Assembly: GCA_947258405.1 (NCBI GenBank) | Contig: CAMYIE010000005.1 | Coordinates: forward strand, 53,388-117,387 | From: an uncultured Eudoraea sp. | GTDB taxonomy: Bacteria; Bacteroidota; Bacteroidia; Flavobacteriales; Flavobacteriaceae | Reading direction: 5' to 3' | Length of the DNA: 64,000 nucleotides | In this document: positions 1 through 7,485 of the stretch, in pieces | Layout: every line of letters starts with the position of its first letter | How positions within the stretch are numbered: position 1 is the stretch's first letter | Notes under the pieces: generated by a model | The model's database searches: none | The model's input: the letters and a program-made list of their open reading frames with translations, nothing else | Told to the model about the DNA's origin: nothing | Translations under genes and position numbers: made by a program

Positions 1-266
1 ACTTTATACCATTTATACCAGTCTTCGATCCCGCGTTGCTGAGCCGCTAAATGTTCAATATTGGATTTCCAGTTAGCGATATCGTCAAGACTTTCCCAAT
101 AGCTGATAGTAATCCCAAGAATGTCACGTGCGCTTTCAAAGCCAAGATATCCCGGCTGTAATTTAGCCAGCTCCTCCATTTCATGTGCTGTAATCGTATA
201 GTCCGGGTCCTGGTCTGTCCTCAGATTTGTAAAAATAACTGCGTAATAGGGTGGTTTAAAAGCCAT
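1..266 (-). CDS. ABM-fold (antibiotic biosynthesis monooxygenase) protein, cut by window edge
   Basis: The gene starts at the ATG read leftwards from 266 and runs off the left edge, so only about 88 N-terminal residues are visible. They have the pattern of the small ferredoxin-like ABM fold: an opening strand (YYAVIFTNLRT), a helix around the segment LAKLQPGYLG, then FESARD and a SYWESLDDIANW segment. Members of this family are small dimeric heme- or quinone-modifying enzymes or have no known substrate, and nothing here picks one. The start codon directly abuts the stop codon of the 135-residue gene at 267-674, so the two are probably one transcript. Only the last few residues should be missing. 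Confidence 0.75.
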   Translation of the reverse strand, partial: MAFKPPYYAVIFTNLRTDQDPDYTITAHEMEELAKLQPGYLGFESARDILGITISYWESLDDIANWKSNIEHLAAQQRGIEDWYKWYK

Positions 267-674
267 TTAATCAAAAAAGTCTTTCTCCTTAAAATAGTTT
301 ACGATAGCTTCCTTCATTAGAACGGACTGTTCACCGGCCTTAAGTGGCGGTAAATCTTCTTCCACTGCATAGTGCGGCCATCCGTCCTCATCAAAATACT
401 CAAAGCGATAATATCCGTAGGGTTCCAGTAGTCTGCAGATAGCAATATGCATCAGATTCACTTTTTCATCCTTTTTAAAGCTTCGGTGATATTGGCCTAA
501 TTCCTGAACACCGACCAGGTAAATAATGGCATCTAGCTCTAACAGATCACCATCGGAAAAATGATCAGACAGCCGTTCTACAAGCTTTTCCCAATACGCC
601 TTTAACAATTCGTCCCTTGCCAATTGATGCTTTAAAATTTTAAGACTTTCCGCTATTCCATAAACAGAATTCAA
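267..674 (-). CDS. Conserved flavobacterial protein of unknown function, 135 aa
   Basis: I do not recognise a named domain. The protein is soluble and acidic, with a helical N-terminal half and a distinctive aromatic stretch (LLEPYGYYRFEYFDEDGWPHY) near residues 82-102. No ATG is available: an in-frame TGA lies just upstream, so the first usable start is the TTG at 674, and the next methionine is about residue 75. That TTG overlaps a TACCTTTG promoter-like box on the same strand (672-679), so the true start may be a downstream non-ATG codon. It is divergent from cvpA (43-base gap) and immediately followed by the ABM-fold gene. Function unknown. Confidence 0.7.
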   Translation of the reverse strand: MNSVYGIAESLKILKHQLARDELLKAYWEKLVERLSDHFSDGDLLELDAIIYLVGVQELGQYHRSFKKDEKVNLMHIAICRLLEPYGYYRFEYFDEDGWPHYAVEEDLPPLKAGEQSVLMKEAIVNYFKEKDFFD

Positions 675-692
675 AGGTACAAATCAAAATTC

Positions 693-700
693 TATCTTTG
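693..700 (+). promoter_or_regulatory. Candidate flavobacterial -7 box upstream of cvpA
   Basis: TATCTTTG matches the TAnnTTTG -7 element of Flavobacteria and lies 17 bases before the cvpA ATG. No TTG is found at the expected 17-23 base spacing, so the -33 half is weak or absent. A second box of the same type (TACCTTTG at 672-679) faces the other way towards the 135-residue gene. Confidence 0.4.
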
Positions 701-717
701 TATAGAACACGCCATCG

Positions 718-1221
718 ATGGGATTCCTTGATATCATTCTTGCAATGCTACTCGCATACGGCCTCTACAAGGGGTTGAAAAATGGATTTTTTGTAGAGAT
801 TGCTTCATTGGTAGCCCTAATCGCAGGCTTGTTCGGTGCAATACACTTTTCCTACATTACAGGTGGGTACTTAGCCCAGTATCTGGATTGGGAAGAACAA
901 TACATCGCTTTAATCGCCTTCATCACCACTTTTATTATCATAGTTGTTCTTATTCATTGGATTGGTAAATTCCTGTCGAAAGTTACCGATTTCACCCTGC
1001 TGGGCATTCTAAATAAAATTGCCGGGGGTGTTTTTGGTGCATTGAAAACCGCTGTAATTGTGGGTGCTTTACTCATTTATTTCGATAAGATGAACAGCTC
1101 TGCCAATATCATTAAGTCCGAAACCATAGGATCATCTATTCTTTATTCCCCTCTAAAGGATATTGGAGGCTTTGTCTTTGGCAAAGTTTTAAACCGCAGG
1201 GGTTTTGGCGCTGAGGAATAA
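718..1221 (+). CDS. cvpA: CvpA family membrane protein
   Basis: The 167-residue protein begins MGFLDIILAMLLAYGLYKGL and has four hydrophobic segments (about residues 3-18, 25-48, 62-85 and 100-122), with the glycine-rich turn KNGFFVEIASL between the first two. This is the layout of the CvpA/colicin V production family. In other bacteria CvpA is an inner-membrane protein linked to biofilm, bile resistance and colicin V export; the molecular role is not settled. Length is normal for the family. It stands alone between a divergent gene of unknown function and the CAP lipoprotein. Confidence 0.88.
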   Translation: MGFLDIILAMLLAYGLYKGLKNGFFVEIASLVALIAGLFGAIHFSYITGGYLAQYLDWEEQYIALIAFITTFIIIVVLIHWIGKFLSKVTDFTLLGILNKIAGGVFGALKTAVIVGALLIYFDKMNSSANIIKSETIGSSILYSPLKDIGGFVFGKVLNRRGFGAEE

Positions 1222-1280
1222 TCCGAATCTAGTTGAAAACCAAATTAACCTTTCAACGATATAATATTGCCGTTCCTAGA

Positions 1281-1295
1281 GTGCATTTCATCGAT
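1281..1295 (+). promoter_or_regulatory. 15-base motif shared with the small-RNA locus at 41 kb
   Basis: GTGCATTTCATCGAT here is identical, on the opposite strand, to 41044-41058, and differs at one position from the 13-base direct repeats at 41065 and 41085. It lies 131 bases before the CAP lipoprotein start in a 204-base gap. A weaker TTTCAT copy follows about 21 bases downstream. A regulator binding site is inferred from the sharing; the protein is unknown. Confidence 0.4.
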
Positions 1296-1425
1296 AAAAT
1301 TGTACTTTCATATTTATTCTGGGAGTAATTAGCTGAGAATACATACATTACTTCCCACGGCATGCAGCTAATCCGAAGACACCCCATTCTTCCCTTCCTG
1401 CATGTAACGAGAACGAGAATACTAT

Positions 1426-1902
1426 ATGAAAATGAAACCACTTCTGGTAAGAGGGGTGTTTCTGTTATTGTTTGTGGCCTGCAGTAAAAACGATGTTGCT
1501 GTATCACCAGAGGTTAACTCGGTTGTTAACATAAAAATAATAGAAGATGAGCTCCTGGGAATTGTGAACACCCACAGGGAGTCATTGGGGTATGCGCCAC
1601 TCCAATACAGCGCTGTTGCCTATCAGTATGCCAGTACACATAACGACTATATGATCTCTCAGGGGAATTTGAGTCACGACAATTTCAGTTCGCGGGCTTC
1701 TGATATTTCTTCTGAAACAGATGCAGAAGTGGTGGCAGAGAACGTCGCCAAAGATTATATTGATGCGGAAGCGGCATTTCATGGGTGGCTTCAGAGCGCA
1801 GATCACCGTAAGACCATGGAGGGTAACTTTACCCATACGGCAGTAAGCGTAAAAAAAGATGAGCAGGGTACTATTTTCTACACACAACTCTTCTACCGCT
1901 AA
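1426..1902 (+). CDS. CAP (SCP/PR-1-like) domain lipoprotein
   Basis: Residues 1-19 form a lipoprotein signal ending in a lipobox (LFVAC, lipidated Cys19), so the mature protein should be anchored in a membrane. The rest is a compact CAP domain: NTHRESLGYAPLQY opens it, SQGNLSHDNF carries a putative cavity histidine, AENVAKDY gives the glutamate motif, and HGWLQSADHRKTMEGNF matches the conserved W..S..HR..... segment. Bacterial CAP proteins are secreted and of varied or unknown function (proteases, lipid binding, matrix). The gene is monocistronic. Its upstream region carries the motif shared with the 41-kb small-RNA locus. Confidence 0.87.
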   Translation: MKMKPLLVRGVFLLLFVACSKNDVAVSPEVNSVVNIKIIEDELLGIVNTHRESLGYAPLQYSAVAYQYASTHNDYMISQGNLSHDNFSSRASDISSETDAEVVAENVAKDYIDAEAAFHGWLQSADHRKTMEGNFTHTAVSVKKDEQGTIFYTQLFYR

Positions 1903-2023
1903 TTCCGATTTAAACGATTTCTTTTTTTAATTTTGAAAATAGCCTCCGGGCTCGTTATTGGCCGGTATCCATAAATTGAATCGGTGGGTTCCGTTTATAA
2001 TGGCTTGTCACAAAACGACATAT

Positions 2024-2563
2024 ATGGCAATTAGACCTCCTTTTAATCTGAATCAATGGATCGACGAAAACCGCGATAAGCTCAAGCCTCCCGTTGGAAA
2101 TAAAAATCTTTATCAAGAGGCCGGAGACTATATAGTAATGATCGTAGCCGGACCCAATGCGCGCAAGGATTATCATTACAACGAAACCGAAGAATTATTT
2201 TATCAGCTGGAGGGGCAGATAAAGGTCCATATCCAGGAGGATGGCGAAAAAAAGACATTAAACCTCGGACCAGGCGATATGTACCTGCACCCGGCAAAAG
2301 TACCTCATTCTCCGGTGCGCTATGAAGGGTCCATCGGTCTGGTCATCGAGCGTAAAAGAGACGAAATGCAGGTAGACGACGGGCTGATCTGGTATTGCGA
2401 CAACTGTAACCATAAACTATACGAAGCATATTTTACCTTACATGATATCGAGAAAGATTTCTTAAGTCATTTCGAGTATTTCTATGGCTCCGAAGAGCTG
2501 AGAACATGCAAGAACTGTGGTGAAATCATGGAGGTAGATGAACGTTTTATCGCCAAGAACTGA
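2024..2563 (+). CDS. nbaC: 3-hydroxyanthranilate 3,4-dioxygenase
   Basis: This cupin dioxygenase opens the ring of 3-hydroxyanthranilate to 2-amino-3-carboxymuconate semialdehyde, in tryptophan/kynurenine breakdown or quinolinate formation. I use the ATG at 2024 (MAIRPPFNLNQW), giving 179 residues, because an upstream in-frame ATG at 1958 adds 22 residues unlike the family. From this start the iron ligands fall at His51, Glu57 and His95, and two CxxC pairs at Cys125/128 and Cys162/165 form the rubredoxin-like second iron site known in the bacterial enzyme. The DUF1304 gene follows after 6 bases and an ALDH7 gene after that. No other kynurenine-pathway gene is in the window. Confidence 0.94.
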   Translation: MAIRPPFNLNQWIDENRDKLKPPVGNKNLYQEAGDYIVMIVAGPNARKDYHYNETEELFYQLEGQIKVHIQEDGEKKTLNLGPGDMYLHPAKVPHSPVRYEGSIGLVIERKRDEMQVDDGLIWYCDNCNHKLYEAYFTLHDIEKDFLSHFEYFYGSEELRTCKNCGEIMEVDERFIAKN

Positions 2564-2569
2564 TGCCTT

Positions 2570-2938
2570 ATGAAAATCATTATCAACATACTTATCGGCC
2601 TGGTAGCCCTATTACATCTTTACTTCCTTTGGTTCGAAATGTTCGCATGGACCACCAGGGGAAGAAAGATATTCCGACAATTCCCAGCCGAGCTATTTGA
2701 ACCAACCAAGACATTAGCGGCCAACCAGGGGTTGTATAATGGTTTCCTTGCTGCCGGATTGATCTGGAGTTTTTTTATAACCGACCCTGAATGGCAAGTC
2801 TATATTCCGGTTTTCTTTCTCAGCTGTGTTCTTATAGCAGGGATCTTTGGTGCATTTACTGCACATATCAAAATATTCTTTGTTCAGGGTTTTCCTGCGC
2901 TTATCGCACTTCTCCTCATATTGCTAATGCACATTTAA
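2570..2938 (+). CDS. DUF1304 family membrane protein
   Basis: The 122-residue protein has four predicted membrane helices (about residues 3-25, 48-66, 74-95 and 100-121). It carries the DUF1304 features: the motif LYFLWFEMFAWTTRGRKIF after the first helix and LAANQGLYNGFLAAGLIW leading into the second. The family has no established function. It sits 6 bases after the 3-hydroxyanthranilate dioxygenase gene and 82 bases before the ALDH7 gene, on the same strand, so co-transcription is likely, but a catabolic role is only suggested by position. Confidence 0.88.
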   Translation: MKIIINILIGLVALLHLYFLWFEMFAWTTRGRKIFRQFPAELFEPTKTLAANQGLYNGFLAAGLIWSFFITDPEWQVYIPVFFLSCVLIAGIFGAFTAHIKIFFVQGFPALIALLLILLMHI

Positions 2939-3020
2939 TTAAGCATATTTCTGCTGGTATGAAGCGGACTATTATTTGTAACTTTACCCGGTCTAACCTA
3001 ACTGATTAAAAAGTAGAATT

Positions 3021-4574
3021 ATGGCAGTAGTTGAATTGGACTTTGGTATTCAAAACGCCCTTGAAAGATTAGGGATTGAAACGGTAAATAATGGATCTTC
3101 AACTGGTAAGGATTTCTTCTCTTCAGGAGAAATTATCGACTCTTATTCTCCGGTCGATGGAGCACTTATCGCTAAGGTTAAAACCAGTACCAGGGAAGAT
3201 TATGAAAAGGTGATGTCCGCGGCAAACAAGGCATTTAAAGTCTGGCGAAAAATACCGGCACCACAAAGAGGTGAAGTGGTAAGACAATTCGGAGAAAAAC
3301 TCAGGGAACTCAAAGAGCCTCTTGGCAAGCTCGTATCCTATGAAATGGGGAAATCCTATCAGGAGGGTCTTGGGGAGGTTCAGGAAATGATCGATATCTG
3401 TGATTTTGCCGTTGGGCTATCTCGTCAGTTGCACGGACTAACCATGCATTCTGAACGACCCGGCCATCGTATGTACGAACAGTATCACCCACTTGGCGCA
3501 GTAGGAATTATTTCAGCTTTTAATTTTCCTGTGGCTGTTTGGGCATGGAATACAGCCCTGGCCTGGGTATGTGGCGATGTTTGCGTTTGGAAACCTTCAG
3601 AGAAGACTCCGTTATGCGGAATTGCCTGTCAGAATATCGCAGCCGAAGTTTTAGCTGCAAACAAAATGCCTGAGGGGATCTCATGCCTTATAAATGGCGA
3701 TTATCGTGTGGGTGAATTTATGTCTCACGACCAGAGGATACCACTGGTCTCTGCAACAGGATCCATCAGGATGGGTAAAATTGTCGCACAGGCTGTTGCA
3801 GCCCGTTTAGGAAAATCCCTTCTGGAACTGGGCGGAAATAATGCCATTATAGTCACACCAGAGGCAGATATAAAAATGACAGTTATAGGTGCTGTATTTG
3901 GCGCTGTAGGAACCGCCGGCCAGCGTTGTACCTCTACAAGAAGGCTTATCGTACATGAGTCTGTTTACGACCGTGTAAAAGATGCCATTGTTGATGCATA
4001 TAAGCAATTGAGGATTGGAAATCCACTCGATGAAAACAATCATATAGGACCATTAATCGATAAGGGTGCCGTTGCCGACTACCAGAATGCACTTAACGCT
4101 GTTGTAGACCAGGGTGGTACTATAATAGTCGATGGAGGCATACTTGAAGGAGAGGGATACGAAAGTGGTTGTTATGTAAAACCTGCCATTGTGGAAGCAG
4201 CAAATAGTATGGAAATAGTACAACACGAAACCTTTGCGCCTATTTTATACCTGTTGAAATACGAAGGAAATGTGTCCAATGCAATCGACATACAAAACAA
4301 TGTTGTTCAGGGGCTTTCCTCAGCCATAATGACCGGTAATTTGCGTGAAGCCGAACAATTTCTTTCAGCTTCGGGAAGTGATTGCGGTATCGCTAACGTC
4401 AATATAGGTACTTCCGGTGCGGAAATAGGTGGTGCTTTTGGAGGCGAAAAAGAAACCGGGGGAGGAAGAGAATCTGGTTCGGACGCCTGGAAGATCTATA
4501 TGCGAAGGCAAACGAATACCATTAATTATACCGAAGATCTGCCGCTGGCACAGGGAATTAAATTTGATCTTTAG
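3021..4574 (+). CDS. amaB: ALDH7-type aldehyde dehydrogenase (L-piperidine-6-carboxylate / aminoadipate semialdehyde dehydrogenase)
   Basis: This 517-residue NAD(P)-dependent dehydrogenase has the normal family length. The general base is Glu269 in LLELGGNN and the catalytic nucleophile Cys303 in GTAGQRCTSTRR; IISAFNFPVAVWAWN and KPSEKTPL line the cofactor and substrate channel. GQRCTSTRR and the C-terminal GGAFGGEKETGGGRESGSD stretch are typical of the ALDH7 (antiquitin) group, which oxidises alpha-aminoadipic semialdehyde in lysine breakdown. Since it follows a 3-hydroxyanthranilate dioxygenase, a role on 2-aminomuconate semialdehyde is an alternative, but the sequence favours ALDH7. The symbol is by family analogy. 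Confidence 0.9.
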   Translation: MAVVELDFGIQNALERLGIETVNNGSSTGKDFFSSGEIIDSYSPVDGALIAKVKTSTREDYEKVMSAANKAFKVWRKIPAPQRGEVVRQFGEKLRELKEPLGKLVSYEMGKSYQEGLGEVQEMIDICDFAVGLSRQLHGLTMHSERPGHRMYEQYHPLGAVGIISAFNFPVAVWAWNTALAWVCGDVCVWKPSEKTPLCGIACQNIAAEVLAANKMPEGISCLINGDYRVGEFMSHDQRIPLVSATGSIRMGKIVAQAVAARLGKSLLELGGNNAIIVTPEADIKMTVIGAVFGAVGTAGQRCTSTRRLIVHESVYDRVKDAIVDAYKQLRIGNPLDENNHIGPLIDKGAVADYQNALNAVVDQGGTIIVDGGILEGEGYESGCYVKPAIVEAANSMEIVQHETFAPILYLLKYEGNVSNAIDIQNNVVQGLSSAIMTGNLREAEQFLSASGSDCGIANVNIGTSGAEIGGAFGGEKETGGGRESGSDAWKIYMRRQTNTINYTEDLPLAQGIKFDL

Positions 4575-4638
4575 AAGAAGCTGATCGAGGCTCCGTTTAT
4601 AGAGATCGACAGTGATTTTATATTATATGTGAAGTCAT

Positions 4639-4677
4639 AAAAAATCCGCCATCATAGAACATGAAACAACGGCGGAT
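4639..4677 (-). terminator. Candidate intrinsic terminator (minus strand) in a gene-free gap
   Basis: ATCCGCC (4644-4650) and GGCGGAT (4671-4677) form a 7-base-pair stem with a 20-base loop. Read leftwards, the stem is followed by a run of five T (4643-4639). The long loop makes it a modest terminator. No recognisable minus-strand gene lies to its right, so the transcript it would end is unknown. Confidence 0.4.
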
Positions 4678-4681
4678 CCTT

Positions 4682-5076
4682 CCAAACTAACCAAACTAAA
4701 CTAATTCAAACACTGCATTAGTTCAAGAGATTTTGAAAACCCTATTTCAGTGCCGAAACGTTGTCGGGAGAAATAGGGTTTTATCCCACTCTTTGACACA
4801 AATATCAGTATTAAGTAGATTCCCGGTTCATGAAAAGTTATAAATGGTATCAAATTCTGTATATCTGGTAGAAAATTCGTCGCATTTAACAACCTCCTTG
4901 TCTTAAATCTCTTAAACTCTTCACGTAAACACCCCAAAAACCGCTCTCCAGCGATTTTTTAAAAACTATTTTCAGAATTTTTAATACATTGTAATACAGA
5001 GTTTTTGCATTTATATTCATCATAGTATCCTAAGCAAAGGGAAAATAGTGGTAAACAAATAAAAAGATCGCATCAG
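4682..5076. other. Gene-free region with a 13-base perfect inverted repeat
   Basis: The gap between the ALDH7 gene and the gene at 5077 is 502 bases. It holds two tandem copies of CCAAACTAA (4682-4699), then a perfect inverted repeat, AAAACCCTATTTC (4736-4748) and GAAATAGGGTTTT (4770-4782), with a 21-base loop. A 78-codon open frame on the minus strand (4937-4701) crosses this repeat, has no recognisable domain and a composition unlike the neighbours, so I do not call it a gene. Together with the minus-strand terminator at 4639 the region could encode a structured RNA. The stretch 4800-5076 is AT-rich and shows nothing else. Confidence 0.4.
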
Positions 5077-5601
5077 ATGGACTTGGAAAGTATTGAATTG
5101 AGCTATTGGGTTATAATGATTGTTGTTGGATTGATATTTGGGATCGTGGGCTTTTTTATAGGCCGTTCCATGGGTAACTCCGGCGATTTGGAAATCTCGG
5201 TTGAGAAGCTAAAAGCGACCAACTCCATCTTACAATCCGATCTGGAACTTTGTCGTCAAAACCTGAACAGCGAGCATGCTCAACCCAGTCAACAACTCAT
5301 TAAGTTCGATGCAAAAATGGCCAAGGCCGTTCTCGGGAGGTTTGTAAAACAAGATGATCTGAAAATTGTAGAAGGCATAGGCCCGAAAATTGAAGGTCTT
5401 TTTCACAATTATAATATCAAGACCTGGAAGGCACTGTCCAAGACTTCAGTGGCTAAATGTCACGAAGTTTTAGATTCAGGCGGAGAGAAGTATCGGGTTC
5501 ACGATCCGGCTTCCTGGCCTATGCAAGCCAGAATGTGCTATGAGAATAAATGGAAGGAGTTACACAGATGGCAGGAAGAACATTTACATGGAAAATTATA
5601 A
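5077..5601 (+). CDS. Membrane-anchored helix-hairpin-helix protein
   Basis: Residues 10-30 form one membrane helix (IMIVVGLIFGIVGFFIGRSM). A short coiled-coil-like linker follows (VEKLKATNSILQSDLELCRQNL). From about residue 85 comes a domain with the helix-hairpin-helix signature DDLKIVEGIGPKIEGLF, as in proteins annotated as 'flap endonuclease-like H3TH' or DUF4332. Such hairpins usually bind DNA backbone or proteins without sequence specificity. No nuclease residues are visible, so I do not call an enzyme. It converges with the desaturase gene, whose stop is 3 bases away. Function unknown. Confidence 0.75.
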   Translation: MDLESIELSYWVIMIVVGLIFGIVGFFIGRSMGNSGDLEISVEKLKATNSILQSDLELCRQNLNSEHAQPSQQLIKFDAKMAKAVLGRFVKQDDLKIVEGIGPKIEGLFHNYNIKTWKALSKTSVAKCHEVLDSGGEKYRVHDPASWPMQARMCYENKWKELHRWQEEHLHGKL

Positions 5602-5604
5602 CTA

Positions 5605-6603
5605 TTATAATATACCATTGGCTTCCACCCACCTGAACCGGTACTGGTCTTCAGGAATCCTCATTCGGTCTGATATACGCTCAAGTCTTTCGGGGAGTTT
5701 CATAAGATAATCCCTGGCCTTTTCTGCTTCGTCTGTTAGACTCCTTAAAGAGCCAATATCCCAGTAAGCATTTAGTTTCCCAAGTATATCGATATAATCC
5801 TGGGAGGTATATACACCAAGACGCTGGGCACAATTGGCAAAATTCTCGAAAGCCAGACCAGCGATCTGTCCCGATTCCCTGAGTAAATGTGCAGGCATCA
5901 CTATTTTGCGTTTCATCATATCGGCGAAAGCCAGGACCATACCGTTCGGATCCTGTCCGAATATAGTTTTAACAAACTCCCGGTATGCCAGATGATGGCG
6001 CATTTCATCTCCGGCGATGATCTGACACATCTTGCTGAGTAAACTATTGCCTTGCTTCTTGGCGAGTTGCCCTACTCTTTTGTGAGATATATTTGTAGCC
6101 AACTCCTGGAAGGTGGTATAGACAAAATTTTTATACGGATCCCTGTCGGTTCCTATATCAAACCCATCATTGATAAGATACTGGGTAGACAATTCAACCT
6201 CCCTCATATTTACACGACCGGAAAGGTAGAGGTATTTATTCAACACATCACCATGGCGATTCTCTTCCGCTGTCCAGGCCCTCACCCAACGCGACCAGGG
6301 TCCGTTTTCCTGTTGATTGACACCTTCCACATCCATCAGCCACGATTCATAGGTAGGTAAGGCCTCCTCTGTAATGGTATCGGCAACCAGGGTAACCCAA
6401 AAATCATAACTCAATTCCTTAGCTTCCTCCCTGATCTGTTCTACTTCGTCCATAAAATCTTCGCCCTGGGAATCGGGTAAAAAATCTGAAGGTTGCCATA
6501 GTTGTTCTATAGGGACCAAAAACGATTCCATAAACCCCTGAACCTGTGGTTCAATGGCTTTCATTACTTCCAGTCGAATATTCTTGTGAGGTGCTGTCAT
6601 CAT
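5605..6603 (-). CDS. Acyl-ACP desaturase (soluble di-iron)
   Basis: The protein introduces a double bond into acyl chains carried by acyl carrier protein, adjusting membrane lipid fluidity. Its 332 residues match the soluble plant-type family in length. Both di-iron ExxH motifs are present: EENRHGD at 113-119 and DEMRHH at 199-204, with a further ligand glutamate near 79-80 (ITEEALP). Two consecutive ATG codons (6603 and 6600) can start the gene. It is separated by 52 bases from the phosphatase gene upstream on the same strand and converges with the helix-hairpin-helix gene. No membrane segment is seen, as expected for this class. Confidence 0.92.
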   Translation of the reverse strand: MMTAPHKNIRLEVMKAIEPQVQGFMESFLVPIEQLWQPSDFLPDSQGEDFMDEVEQIREEAKELSYDFWVTLVADTITEEALPTYESWLMDVEGVNQQENGPWSRWVRAWTAEENRHGDVLNKYLYLSGRVNMREVELSTQYLINDGFDIGTDRDPYKNFVYTTFQELATNISHKRVGQLAKKQGNSLLSKMCQIIAGDEMRHHLAYREFVKTIFGQDPNGMVLAFADMMKRKIVMPAHLLRESGQIAGLAFENFANCAQRLGVYTSQDYIDILGKLNAYWDIGSLRSLTDEAEKARDYLMKLPERLERISDRMRIPEDQYRFRWVEANGIL

Positions 6604-6655
6604 TTACAAAGAAAGACATTTAATCCATCTTCATCACTTAATACCATCATAAAAT

Positions 6656-7381
6656 TCAGTTTCTCCCTTTTTCCCCAGGATACAGAGTATACACCGGATC
6701 GCTTTGCCATACTTTCTTGCTTTCGATATCGATAATCGACAAAGGGCCTGTAAAAGCCGCCCCGGTATCTATATTCCAGACATTCGCAGCGCGATGAGGA
6801 ATGGTTTTACCGATCCTGGTAACCGGAGTATGTCCTATATATATTTCATGATAATGGCTCAGTCTTTTTGGATACCGCACATCGGTAAGCGCTATTCGGG
6901 GATCGAGGGCCAGTGCAAGTTCCCAAAGCGTGCGATCCCAATAAAATGGTTTGGTATAATATTCGGCTGCCACTCCGTGTATATGGGTAAAGCCAGCGTG
7001 GAGGAAAAGCCGCTGCTGATCATCCAGATAATAGTTCTCCAGTCGCCCGAAAAAATCGAGGTGGATCTTTCTGATCTCTCTGCTAGATCGATTGTAGGAA
7101 TCGATACTGCTCTGACCACCACTATTTACCCAGAGTGGATTGCTTTTTTCTGAACGTAACCATGCTTCGCACAGTTCATCGTGATTGCCGCGTAGAAAAC
7201 AACATTTATGGGTACTGTTCAGCTCAATAAGAAAATTTACGGTCTCAACCGCTTCACTCCATCCATCCACATAATCCCCTACAAAGATCAACTTATCTTC
7301 TTCTCCAACTCTTGCCCGCTCCATAACCTGTACCAACGCACGAAGCCCTGCATGAATATCACCTATTACCAAAGTCCTCAT
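6656..7381 (-). CDS. Metallophosphoesterase (PPP-type serine/threonine phosphatase-like)
   Basis: The 241-residue protein has the metal-binding motifs of the calcineurin-like/PPP superfamily in order: GDIHAG near residue 7, GDYVDGW near 35, GNHDE near 65, then histidines in HAGFTH and IGHTPV. This matches small bacterial PPP phosphatases that remove phosphate from proteins or from dinucleoside polyphosphates. Glycine-Asp-Tyr-Val in motif II and a short length point to the bacterial PrpA/ApaH-like branch, without a decision between the two activities. It lies upstream of the desaturase gene on the same strand and is divergent from the fructokinase (104-base gap). Confidence 0.88.
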   Translation of the reverse strand: MRTLVIGDIHAGLRALVQVMERARVGEEDKLIFVGDYVDGWSEAVETVNFLIELNSTHKCCFLRGNHDELCEAWLRSEKSNPLWVNSGGQSSIDSYNRSSREIRKIHLDFFGRLENYYLDDQQRLFLHAGFTHIHGVAAEYYTKPFYWDRTLWELALALDPRIALTDVRYPKRLSHYHEIYIGHTPVTRIGKTIPHRAANVWNIDTGAAFTGPLSIIDIESKKVWQSDPVYTLYPGEKGRN

Positions 7382-7485
7382 ATCACAAAATTCGATAATA
7401 TTGATTGTTGGAGGGCAACAAAGAAGAATAAATTTTGGTCTGATGCCAGAATTCTGTTTACTTTGGAAAATCTAGTGCCTCAGTT

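Noticed and set aside
1253..1507. 84-codon open frame on the minus strand over the CAP gene start
   Set aside because: It overlaps the CAP lipoprotein gene and its upstream region, and has no domain.
4701..4937. 78-codon open frame on the minus strand
   Set aside because: It spans the 13-base inverted repeat, has no recognisable domain and lies in AT-rich intergenic sequence.
6704..7153. 149-codon frame on the plus strand over the metallophosphoesterase gene
   Set aside because: Antisense to a gene with all catalytic motifs intact; no recognisable domain.
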